Shown: piece by piece, positions 1 to 5,584 of the stretch
Layout: each line of letters begins with the position of its first letter
Position numbering within the stretch: the first letter of the stretch is position 1
From: Thermoprotei archaeon
Lineage (GTDB): Archaea; Thermoproteota; Thermoprotei_A; Sulfolobales; Desulfurococcaceae
Direction: 5' to 3'
Assembly (NCBI GenBank): GCA_003661825.1
Contig: QMWW01000027.1
Coordinates: forward strand, 1 to 10,196
DNA: 10,196 nt
Made by a program: the position numbers and the translations under genes
The notes under the pieces: generated by a model
The model's database searches: none
Seen by the model: the letters and a program-made list of their open reading frames with translations, nothing else
What the model was told of the DNA's origin: nothing

Positions 1-677
1 ATGGAGACACCGATTCAATCTTCCTGTGGAATCCTACGGAAGAACAATTAACAAAACTCCAGGAGTGGGTTTCGCAAAGATTAGGGCTAGAAATAGAGGT
101 TGATAAAGAATTTACGTATGTACTCTTCACGGGCTTGAAGAAGAATTATATTGGAAGATATGTAGATGGAGGAATAGAAATTAAGGGTTTGGTTGCAAAA
201 AAGAGGAATACTCCAGAATTCCTGAAACAGCTCTTTGAGGAACTAATAGAAAAACTCAAATCAGCTAAAACCCCAGAAGACTTCATCGAATTCAAGAACT
301 GGCTTGAAGCAGAAGTTAAGGGGTTATATAAGAGCCTGAAGAGGAAAGAGGTAACGCTAGATAAGCTAGCATTCAAAGTAGGGCTGACTAAGAGATTAGA
401 AGAGTACAAGAAAACAAAGCCTCCTCACATAAAGGCTGCATTACAGCTTAAGAGCTACGGCCACAACGTCCAAGAAGGAGATATCATACCATATATAAAG
501 ATCAAGGGCAGAGACGGATATAAAGCTATACAGTTAGCTAAGCTCTACGAAATTGATCCGGAGAAGTACATAGATATCATCAGTAGTGCTTTAAGTCAGC
601 TCTTAGGAGCATTTGGCGTTGAATGGGAGGATATTATAGGAGTTCACAGACTACGTGAAACAACACTACAATTTTAA
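1..677 (+). CDS. polB1: DNA polymerase B1 (family B replicative polymerase), C-terminal part
   Basis: This is the 3' end of a replicative DNA polymerase gene that starts upstream of the window. The frame is open from base 3, and the first two bases complete a Tyr codon, giving the palm motif YGDTDS (motif C, whose Asp residues bind catalytic metal). It continues with EVDKEF and GLKKNYIG, the KKxY motif, and KGLVAKKRNTPEF. About 224 residues are visible, covering the end of the palm and the thumb (AFKVGLTKRLEEYKK, HIKAALQLKSYG). From memory, these blocks match Sulfolobus Dpo1 (PolB1) better than PolB2 or PolB3. The exonuclease and N-terminal domains lie outside. A TTG at 135 could be mistaken for a start but is internal to the conserved palm. 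The protein ends LRETTLQF, which vaguely resembles a PCNA-interacting peptide. rps26e follows after 51 bases with its own promoter-like sequence. Confidence 0.93.
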   Translation, partial: GDTDSIFLWNPTEEQLTKLQEWVSQRLGLEIEVDKEFTYVLFTGLKKNYIGRYVDGGIEIKGLVAKKRNTPEFLKQLFEELIEKLKSAKTPEDFIEFKNWLEAEVKGLYKSLKRKEVTLDKLAFKVGLTKRLEEYKKTKPPHIKAALQLKSYGHNVQEGDIIPYIKIKGRDGYKAIQLAKLYEIDPEKYIDIISSALSQLLGAFGVEWEDIIGVHRLRETTLQF

Positions 678-688
678 GTCACTAATCC

Positions 689-699
689 CATATAATCTT
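689..699 (+). promoter_or_regulatory. TATA-like element upstream of rps26e
   Basis: The stretch around cccatataatctta lies 30-40 bases before the rps26e ATG in an otherwise unoccupied 51-base gap. An archaeal start about 25 bases downstream would fall near 716-720, leaving a very short leader that still includes the GGAG at 721-724. It suggests rps26e is transcribed at least partly independently of polB1. This is inferred from position and composition only. Confidence 0.4.
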
Positions 700-728
700 A
701 AAACACAACATTAACGAAGTGGAGCATC

Positions 729-1016
729 ATGCCTAAGAAGAGGGAGAGCAGGGGTAGAAGGAAGGGAGCTAAAGGAAGAGTTGGTACTATCCAGTGCGAC
801 CAGTGCGGACGCTTGGTTCCTGCCGATAAAGCTGTCTGTATTACGAGGATGTACAGTCCAGTGAGTCCTCAGCTAGCAAAAGAATTGGAAAAGAAAGGTG
901 CTATAATAATGAGATACCCTGTTACCAAGTGCTATTGCGTATCCTGTGCAATATTCTTAGGCATTATAAAGGTTAGGCCTGAAGAGGAGAGAAAGCCTAA
1001 GCCTCAACCAGTATAG
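729..1016 (+). CDS. rps26e: 30S ribosomal protein S26e
   Basis: A 95-residue small-subunit ribosomal protein of the archaeal/eukaryotic S26e family, which in eukaryotes binds near the mRNA exit channel and the 3' end of 16S/18S rRNA. The sequence starts with a basic tail (MPKKRESRGRRKGAKGR). It then has the zinc-ribbon half-site CDQC at residues 23-26, a conserved central block (ITRMYSPVSPQLAKELEKKG) and a second half-site CVSC at 70-73, with further Cys at 37 and 68. Length and motif order are normal for the family. The tail ends in a Lys/Pro-rich stretch. A GGAG lies four bases before the ATG. The gene lies 51 bases after polB1, and the next gene begins 10 bases after its stop, so the two are probably co-transcribed. 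Confidence 0.96.
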   Translation: MPKKRESRGRRKGAKGRVGTIQCDQCGRLVPADKAVCITRMYSPVSPQLAKELEKKGAIIMRYPVTKCYCVSCAIFLGIIKVRPEEERKPKPQPV

Positions 1017-1026
1017 GCAAAGTATC

Positions 1027-1494
1027 ATGAAAAAACTTATATATATGGAGTTTAATCCCTCTTTTAACAGACCAGACATTATAGAACGAATTCTGTATTT
1101 ATCAAGACAAGCTACACATATAAGTGATGTATATATTTCCATTTCCAAAAGTGAGACTCTATTCAATGTATTACGAATTAAAAATGGAGTAGTTATAGAA
1201 AGATCTATTCTAAGCTTTAATGATCTCCTAGAATACTCCCTAAAAGAATGTAATAAGATAGCTGTATTAGATGAGAATGGAGAGCCAGATTTAAATATAC
1301 TATCTAGTACTGACTGCTATCTTGCAGGTTTACATACCGATATCCCTTACACTGAACTTCGGGAAATATGTAGGAATAGGAAATGCAAGAGAATTAAGCT
1401 AGCTAATATAAGCTATCTCGCATCATCGCTGATATCGATCCTAGATCTTGTCAATGAGGTTAGAGCATTTTTATATATCTCCATACTTAATTAG
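1027..1494 (+). CDS. Putative SPOUT-fold RNA methyltransferase, TrmY/DUF358-like
   Basis: A 155-residue protein that I only partly recognise. The second half has the layout of SPOUT methyltransferases of the TrmY (tRNA pseudouridine-54 N1-methyltransferase) family: a strand and acidic turn (IAVLDENGEPD, residues 78-88), a Gly-containing cofactor-type loop (LAGLHTDIP, 99-107) and, after a helix, a second loop (IKLANISYLASSLI, 123-136). In TrmY the corresponding elements read roughly GDHxGxP and LGPxSLHASHCI. The N-terminal part (RPDIIERILYLSRQATHISDVYISIS) resembles TrmY's first helix and strand. It is shorter than typical TrmY (about 190-200 residues), and the usual His/Cys of the last loop is replaced by SSLIS, so it may be a divergent or altered family member. 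It sits 10 bases after rps26e without an obvious ribosome binding site, suggesting translational coupling. An unrelated hypothetical protein remains possible. Confidence 0.45.
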   Translation: MKKLIYMEFNPSFNRPDIIERILYLSRQATHISDVYISISKSETLFNVLRIKNGVVIERSILSFNDLLEYSLKECNKIAVLDENGEPDLNILSSTDCYLAGLHTDIPYTELREICRNRKCKRIKLANISYLASSLISILDLVNEVRAFLYISILN

Positions 1495-1524
1495 ATAATC
1501 TTCAAATAAAGTGGTGAGCGCGCT

Positions 1525-1845
1525 GTGGCTAGTGTCAAAAAAATCTACCTAGTAACGGCAACGCATCATCCATATCACGGGCTATGGTCACAACTAGCTA
1601 AAGAGCTAGCTGATAGACTTGGAGTAGAACTTGAGGTTAAACACGAAGACTACGTGTTTCTAATAGAACATGGCGATACAGACGAGTACGGGATGGCGTG
1701 GATACCTCAGATACTAGCAGAGTTTAACGATGGAACCATAAAAGTACTCCTCTCTCAGCTACCGCTTGATGAAAGCCTTAAACCAGATCCGAACAAAGCC
1801 ATTGAAATAATGATGAATAGGATAAAGGAATTAGAGGGTAAATAA
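1525..1845 (+). CDS. Conserved-looking small protein, possible cysteine-free thioredoxin-like fold
   Basis: A 106-residue soluble protein whose family I do not recognise with certainty. Its element order suggests a thioredoxin-like fold: strand (KKIYLVTA), a loop and helix (HHPYHGLWSQLAKELADRLG), strand (VELEVKHEDYVFLIEHG), then AWIPQILAEFNDGTIKVLL, where Pro61 followed by strand, DG turn and strand looks like the cis-Pro face of thioredoxins, and a final helix (NKAIEIMMNRIKELEG). There is no cysteine at all. The position of the redox CxxC is taken by the His-rich HHPYH (residues 14-18), so thiol chemistry is excluded and metal binding is conceivable. The GTG start is supported by GGTGAG at 1513-1518, six bases upstream. 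It lies in the same run of genes as the SPOUT-like gene (30-base gap) and aKMT (50-base gap). Confidence 0.6.
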   Translation: MASVKKIYLVTATHHPYHGLWSQLAKELADRLGVELEVKHEDYVFLIEHGDTDEYGMAWIPQILAEFNDGTIKVLLSQLPLDESLKPDPNKAIEIMMNRIKELEGK

Positions 1846-1895
1846 CAAAGTAAGTTATAAGAGTTAGAGGTATGAGCTAGAGGTTTAACCTTAGC

Positions 1896-2378
1896 ATGCC
1901 ATATCATGTACCCTACGTACCCACGCCAATACCAGTCGTGAGGGCAATGTTAAAGATTGCTGAAGCAGGGTCAGATGATATAGTATACGACCTAGGATGC
2001 GGCGATGGACGAATATTAATTATTGCTGTAAAGGAATTCAACGTTAAAAAAGCGGTTGGTGTAGAGAAAGATGAAGAAAGGTACCGTGAAGCTCTCGATA
2101 ACATTAGGAAAAACGGGATCGCGGATCGTGTCGTAGTAGTGAATGATGACTTCTTTAATGTAGATATAAGCGAGGCAAGTATAGTCACGTTGTTCCTTCT
2201 CACAATAGTTAATGAAGCACTAAGACCAAAGTTTGAACGCGAACTAAGGGATGGTGCACGAATAGTTAGCCATGAATTCAGGATACCGGGCTGGACGCCG
2301 TATAAAGTCGTAGATGTAAGGGATGATAACGGGTTAACGCATACAGTATACCTGTACGTTAAGGGCAAGCACAGGTAG
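1896..2378 (+). CDS. Archaeal protein-lysine N-methyltransferase aKMT
   Basis: A 160-residue class I SAM-dependent methyltransferase closely resembling crenarchaeal aKMT (the Sulfolobus aKMT4 type), a broad-specificity lysine methyltransferase that modifies the chromatin protein Cren7 and many other proteins. Diagnostic features are the N-terminal VPYVPTP (residues 5-11), SAM motif I DLGCGDGR (32-39), the acidic residue after strand 2 (VGVEKD, E57), NDDFF (83-87), the block TLFLLTIVNEALRPK (98-112), SHEFRIPGW (125-133) and the C-terminal THTVYLYV. Length is typical and the protein appears complete. An AGAGG stretch lies about a dozen bases upstream of the ATG, and a possible TATA element (ttataag, 1856-1862) could give it its own start. 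Its stop lies only three bases from that of the convergent trmI gene. Confidence 0.9.
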   Translation: MPYHVPYVPTPIPVVRAMLKIAEAGSDDIVYDLGCGDGRILIIAVKEFNVKKAVGVEKDEERYREALDNIRKNGIADRVVVVNDDFFNVDISEASIVTLFLLTIVNEALRPKFERELRDGARIVSHEFRIPGWTPYKVVDVRDDNGLTHTVYLYVKGKHR

Positions 2379-2381
2379 TAT

Positions 2382-3179
2382 TCACTTTATTTTTCTAGCA
2401 AATACTATATAACCTGTATGACCTATCATAGCCGTTCTCGGCCTTGTCGCGTCTTTCCCAACCTCATACTCTCTTAGCAGAAGCTCATACACATGTATAT
2501 CTACGAAACCCCCCAGTTCTCTCATTGCTAGAACCGTTCTCTCTACTTGATTTACAGTAGGCACATATACCAGTATGGGTGAACCATTTTTTAAGACATT
2601 ATATGCTGTTTTAAGAGCGTTCCACGGATCTGGCAGGTCATAGAAGACAGCGTCTAGTCCTACGAGCTTAACACCTTTTCTAATATCTCTAAGACCAAGA
2701 TATACTCTATCGAGTAAGCCTGCTTTCTCTAGATTCCTCCTAGCTACTTCTAGGTGATGCTGGTTTATGTCAAAGCCATATACTTTACCTGTAGAACCAA
2801 TGAATGTAGCGAGGCTTATAGTTAAGAACCCTGAACCAACACCTGCTTCGAGCACATGGGACCCAGGGGTTATCCCAGCCAAGTATATCATAAATGCAGC
2901 GTCCTTAGGGTAGACTATTTGTGTTACTCTATCTATCCCATGCTGATAATCTATTGGTAGAGGCTTGAGCAAATATGCTCTGCATTTTTGGCTTGTAACT
3001 ATAGAGTCTCCATACTCTTTTCCAACCAGGTCCTCGTGCTTAACATATCCCTTATCAGTACCTAATATGCCACCCGGTGAAACTCTTACTACAAACCGTC
3101 GCTTACTATCAATGTAAACAGTAACCCTATCGCCATAACCTAGTCCGGCCATGCAGATCATCTTCGGCGCTGGTGTCAT
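2382..3179 (-). CDS. trmI: tRNA (adenine-N1)-methyltransferase TrmI (m1A57/58)
   Basis: A 265-residue class I methyltransferase of the TrmI/Trm61 family. In archaea it forms a homotetramer that methylates A57 and A58 in the tRNA T-loop, which helps thermal stability. Visible are an N-terminal beta domain (GYGDRVTVYID, residues 14-24), the family signature QIVYPKDAAFMIYLAGI (87-103), SAM motif I EAGVGSG (111-117), an acidic FDIN (136-139), the catalytic-loop motif DLPDPW (181-186) and the terminal RPRTAMIGHTGYIVFARK (246-263). Length is slightly above the archaeal norm of about 253. The extra residues are at the start, and Met7 or Met10 are alternative initiators, since homologues begin close to the GDRV segment. 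No strong ribosome binding site separates these choices. It is divergent from the ASCH gene and convergent with aKMT. Confidence 0.93.
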   Translation of the reverse strand: MTPAPKMICMAGLGYGDRVTVYIDSKRRFVVRVSPGGILGTDKGYVKHEDLVGKEYGDSIVTSQKCRAYLLKPLPIDYQHGIDRVTQIVYPKDAAFMIYLAGITPGSHVLEAGVGSGFLTISLATFIGSTGKVYGFDINQHHLEVARRNLEKAGLLDRVYLGLRDIRKGVKLVGLDAVFYDLPDPWNALKTAYNVLKNGSPILVYVPTVNQVERTVLAMRELGGFVDIHVYELLLREYEVGKDATRPRTAMIGHTGYIVFARKIK

Positions 3180-3228
3180 TCATCATCTTGTAGTTATTCA
3201 GCAATACCAACCTTCCACATCTAGTACC

Positions 3229-3245
3229 ACATATTTATATAATCC
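3229..3245. promoter_or_regulatory. TATA-rich core between trmI and the ASCH gene
   Basis: The AT-only core atatttatataat (3231-3243) sits in the divergent gap. On the + strand it is placed so that a start about 25 bases downstream falls near 3262, just before the ribosome binding site of the ASCH gene. The core is nearly self-complementary (tattta/tatata), so on the - strand it could also serve trmI, giving a leader of about 30 bases. One element serving both directions is inference. Confidence 0.5.
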
Positions 3246-3263
3246 CATATAAGTTCTAGGTAG

Positions 3264-3272
3264 AAGGAGGTG
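3264..3272 (+). promoter_or_regulatory. Strong Shine-Dalgarno site that decides the ASCH gene start
   Basis: AAGGAGGTG is a near-complete complement of the archaeal 16S 3' end. It lies six bases before ATG 3279 and contains the in-frame GTG that gene finders may choose. The spacing argues that initiation is at the ATG, removing three residues from the longer reading. Confidence 0.75.
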
Positions 3273-3278
3273 TCAAAA

Positions 3279-3758
3279 ATGCATGAGAAAAGGATGTACT
3301 TAGCTAGTATTAAACCTAAATATGCTTACAGAATATTCGCAGGTATTAAGAAGTTTGAATTAAGGAGATGGTTTGGCTTAAAACCAGTTCAGGGTTCAGT
3401 CATCATAGTTTATGCAAGTGGTAATGTAAAAGCTATAATTGGAGAATTCCGTGTAGGGAGAGTACTTTTTGCTAAGCCAAATGAGATCTGGGATGCTCTC
3501 TCGGAGATGAAAGAGGCTGGAATAGGTAGTGATGACTACCAGTATATACGTGGCTCGAAATACGCGCTTGCGATAGAAGTTGTTGATCCTGTACTGTATA
3601 CCAAGCCTATTACGCTCAAAGAGCTAAAATCCATAATACCCGGGTTCATGCCTCCTCTAAGCTTTCGAGAATTACGTCCCTATGAGCCTCTCTATGAGTT
3701 AATAGTTAGAAAAGCTCGTGAACAGGTACTTAGAGCGGTGCGTGAAAACTTCATCTGA
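3279..3758 (+). CDS. ASCH/PUA-like domain protein
   Basis: A 159-residue protein whose N-terminal two thirds form an ASCH (PUA-like) domain, a small beta-barrel associated with RNA. The signature is LASIKPKYAYRIFAGIKKFELRR, with the usual IKP, the aromatic/Gly turn and the ELRR end of the first helix and strand. VIIVYASGNVKAIIGEFRVGRV (barrel strands) and KYALAIEVVDPVLYTKPITL follow. The C-terminal part (PGFMPPLSFRELRPYEPLYELI) also fits archaeal members described as predicted regulators with a PUA-like domain (COG4933 type). The biological role is unknown; RNA binding, regulation or RNase activity are family possibilities. The start is ATG at 3279 because a full GGAGGTG (3266-3272) lies six bases upstream. 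An in-frame GTG at 3270 overlaps that site and is unlikely to be used. Its last eight bases overlap the opposing regulator gene. Confidence 0.85.
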   Translation: MHEKRMYLASIKPKYAYRIFAGIKKFELRRWFGLKPVQGSVIIVYASGNVKAIIGEFRVGRVLFAKPNEIWDALSEMKEAGIGSDDYQYIRGSKYALAIEVVDPVLYTKPITLKELKSIIPGFMPPLSFRELRPYEPLYELIVRKAREQVLRAVRENFI

Positions 3759-3933
3759 GCTCCGATTCTCTGATCCATAGTTCTTTCTTTAGAAGATCCC
3801 TAATAGCAACCCGTATAACCTCGCTTCTGCTACTATATCTGCCTATTTTGACTAATTCGTCTAATCCCTCGCCATAGATTTCTGGTAGCTTGCCCTTTAC
3901 AAGCCTCATTCTGGCAACAGCTGCTCCCGCCAT
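3751..3933 (-). CDS. Ribbon-helix-helix (CopG/ParD-like) DNA-binding protein
   Basis: A 60-residue protein fitting a ribbon-helix-helix repressor. A basic strand (RMRLVKGKLPEIYG, residues 8-21) is followed by helix 1 (EGLDELVKIG), the turn RYSSRSE and helix 2 (VIRVAIRDLLKKEL). The YSSRSEVIRVAI stretch is the classic family signature. RHH proteins act as dimers or higher oligomers, with the strand read-out in the major groove; the target here is unknown and autoregulation is common in the family. I place the start at ATG 3933 because the upstream GGGGTGAT (3938-3945) makes a good ribosome binding site four bases away. The in-frame GTG 3942 and ATG 3939 lie inside that site. It overlaps the convergent ASCH gene by eight bases. 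No toxin gene is adjacent in the same direction. Confidence 0.82.
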   Translation of the reverse strand: MAGAAVARMRLVKGKLPEIYGEGLDELVKIGRYSSRSEVIRVAIRDLLKKELWIRESELR

Positions 3934-3968
3934 AGACATCACCCCGATACTCTAATCAGGTTCCTAAA

Positions 3969-3981
3969 AGTTTATAAAGGA
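3969..3981 (-). promoter_or_regulatory. TATA promoter for the ribbon-helix-helix gene
   Basis: On the - strand the sequence reads cctttataaacttt, close to the archaeal TATA consensus. A start 25 bases downstream would fall near 3948, giving a leader of about 15 bases that just contains the GGGGTGAT ribosome binding site. A second TATA-like copy (ctttataag, 4008-4016) lies about 37 bases further upstream. Confidence 0.6.
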
Positions 3982-4029
3982 GAGAATCCCTTATTTCTAA
4001 TGATCTCTTATAAAGCTTTCTATGATCAG

Positions 4030-5490
4030 CTATTCTATCACTAGCAATTTAAGCAAAGCCCTCCACATGAGCCTTAAAACGAGGATCCACGAATAGAGTA
4101 TAGACCCCAATTTATCCCTTTTCAGAATAACCTCTACAAATCCTAGTACTACCAACATGTAAACGAGAGGTGCAAACTGAACAGAGTAGAAACTATACTG
4201 AGTCTTGCCTCCTATTAACCATAAGAATACGTATCCTAGGAGAGTACCAAGGAAAAATACTAAGAGAGGCGCGAGTTTCCGGTTAACTCTATAAGCTGGT
4301 AATAACAGAGTAGCATAAGATAAAGCAATAGTCCATATAGGCCAGAATCCCATAGCAACAAGAGCTCTTTCCTGGGAGAAATAGTAGAGTGGAAATCCGT
4401 TAACACCGAGGAACCACTCCCAGGGTGTGGAACTTATTGGACATGAGGAGCCAGTGCACTTTATACTTGCATGCCATTTGAACGCCCCAATTATTGATTG
4501 TTGTACCCATGCATTGAATCCTATATGAGCGATTAAGGGTATCGATACTATAACCTGGAACAACATGAATAAAGCTAAGGTAACTAGAAATAACTTAACA
4601 ACAGTTTCCATTAGTTTCTCTAAAGTAGGTTCAGCTTTCAGCTCTTTTCGCAGAGCGATAAGCCATATAGGTATAAGGGTGAATAAAGTATTGAACTTAA
4701 ACGTAGATCCAGCTATAGACACTACTAGTGCTATATAGAGCTTTCTGGCTACTAGAAAATAAAGTGATAGGGTCGTGAATAAAGCTACATATATGTCTAA
4801 CAGCGCAGTACTGGATAATGCCCTCATTATAGGATCCATTGATACAAGTAACGAAACTACTAATGATAACCACTTATCACTAGTTAACTTTAGCATCACT
4901 AGATAGGTAAAGAGTACAATAAGCACTCCGGCCACTATAGAAGGATAGCGCCATGCTAGCGGATGATCCCCGTAGAGAAGCATTGAAACTCCAATAACAT
5001 ATTTACCCAGCGGTGGATGTTCTAAGTTCATATAATTGTTTATGCCTTCGGCATCTGGTATTCTCCAACCCCATACAACATCTTCGACCCTATACCTCCT
5101 AGTAAGCGCTTCTACAAAGACTTTTAAACTATGGCTATCTTCAGCTTCAAAGTATACTGCATTTATTTCACTATAACCCGTATCAACGATCTTGACTTCA
5201 AACCCGTGTTCTTCGATAAAAGCTTCGAGTTTGCTTACTCCTATAGGGTCGCTAAATATTACTGAAGCACCAGCTCTATCTGGTGGAGACACGTTTACCT
5301 TGAAGACCTTCCTAAGTATGTTTCTAGCACTACTAACATACCATACTTCGTCGGAAACATAGCCCTTACCTCCCCTAGCGCTTTCTGTACTAGCTAGATC
5401 ACTAGCTAGTGAGTAGTAACGAGTAAAGGCTACGAGGAGAACGCCTACTAACAATATAGTAACTATGATACTCGCAAACTTAGTAGACAA
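4030..5490 (-). CDS. GT39/PMT-like membrane glycosyltransferase
   Basis: A 486-residue polytopic membrane protein of the GT-C superfamily, resembling dolichyl-phosphate-mannose-protein mannosyltransferases (GT39, PMT-like). These transfer a sugar from a lipid phosphate carrier on the outer face of the membrane. After an N-terminal membrane segment (residues 5-22) comes the catalytic Asp-Glu pair in SDEVWYVSSARNIL (46-59). Further on are HPPLGKYVIG (158-167), WRYPSIVAG (180-188), SSTALLDIYVA (226-236) and the later loop GVNGFPLYYFSQ (362-373), all at the places expected for the family. About ten hydrophobic segments can be seen. Unusually, about 110 residues separate the DE motif from HPPL, including an alpha/beta-looking insert (about 74-138). 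The TTG start is the only reasonable initiator after the upstream in-frame stop at 5536-5538. It is divergent from another GT-C-like gene, which suggests a shared role in surface glycan or lipid-linked sugar metabolism. The acceptor is unknown. Confidence 0.82.
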   Translation of the reverse strand: MSTKFASIIVTILLVGVLLVAFTRYYSLASDLASTESARGGKGYVSDEVWYVSSARNILRKVFKVNVSPPDRAGASVIFSDPIGVSKLEAFIEEHGFEVKIVDTGYSEINAVYFEAEDSHSLKVFVEALTRRYRVEDVVWGWRIPDAEGINNYMNLEHPPLGKYVIGVSMLLYGDHPLAWRYPSIVAGVLIVLFTYLVMLKLTSDKWLSLVVSLLVSMDPIMRALSSTALLDIYVALFTTLSLYFLVARKLYIALVVSIAGSTFKFNTLFTLIPIWLIALRKELKAEPTLEKLMETVVKLFLVTLALFMLFQVIVSIPLIAHIGFNAWVQQSIIGAFKWHASIKCTGSSCPISSTPWEWFLGVNGFPLYYFSQERALVAMGFWPIWTIALSYATLLLPAYRVNRKLAPLLVFFLGTLLGYVFLWLIGGKTQYSFYSVQFAPLVYMLVVLGFVEVILKRDKLGSILYSWILVLRLMWRALLKLLVIE

Positions 5491-5584
5491 GCCTTTATCC
5501 CGTGACGAGCTAATCGTTAAATCTGCTATATCGTCTTAAATTCTAGTTTAGCAGTATTTAAAATCGCTAGTTAAGGGCTTAGCT
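5491..5584. promoter_or_regulatory. Divergent promoter region between two GT-C genes
   Basis: The 94-base gap separates two genes reading outward. On the + strand tatttaaaa (5555-5563) is a good TATA box whose predicted start, about 26 bases on, coincides with the ATG at 5585, so the rightward transcript is probably leaderless. On the - strand aatttaaga (about 5534-5541) is a weaker candidate, giving a start around 5512 and a leader of about 20 bases before the TTG at 5490. No ribosome binding site is evident before either gene. Confidence 0.5.

Noticed and set aside
1..20. Possible intein at the polymerase YGDTDS site
   Set aside because: This motif is a frequent archaeal intein site, but the sequence runs straight on into the normal polymerase palm without interruption.
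146..409. - strand frame opposite polB1 and other shadow frames (957-1166 -, 8263-8502 +, 8782-9012 +, 9608-9853 +)
   Set aside because: All lie antisense within, or largely over, genes with clear family signatures and lack ribosome binding sites or plausible domains.
135..677. polB1 fragment read as an independent 180-residue protein starting at TTG 135
   Set aside because: The frame is open to base 1 and encodes YGDTDS and other catalytic palm motifs upstream of the TTG.
1913..2368. Long - strand open frame of 151 codons opposite aKMT
   Set aside because: It is a mirror of the well-recognised aKMT coding frame. The translation is Ser/Thr/Leu-rich with no recognisable domain.
3165..3195. 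C/D box small RNA suggested by ATGATGA on the - strand before trmI
   Set aside because: No matching CTGA D or D' boxes occur at suitable spacing downstream.
3751..3933. Toxin-antitoxin operon based on the ribbon-helix-helix protein
   Set aside because: No toxin gene follows or precedes it on the same strand. The neighbour is convergent and of ASCH type, so only a weak functional link is proposed.
5389..5413. Tandem actagctag repeat
   Set aside because: Two copies inside the GT39-like coding sequence encode the repeated LAS residues near its N-terminus. It is too short to be a repeat element.
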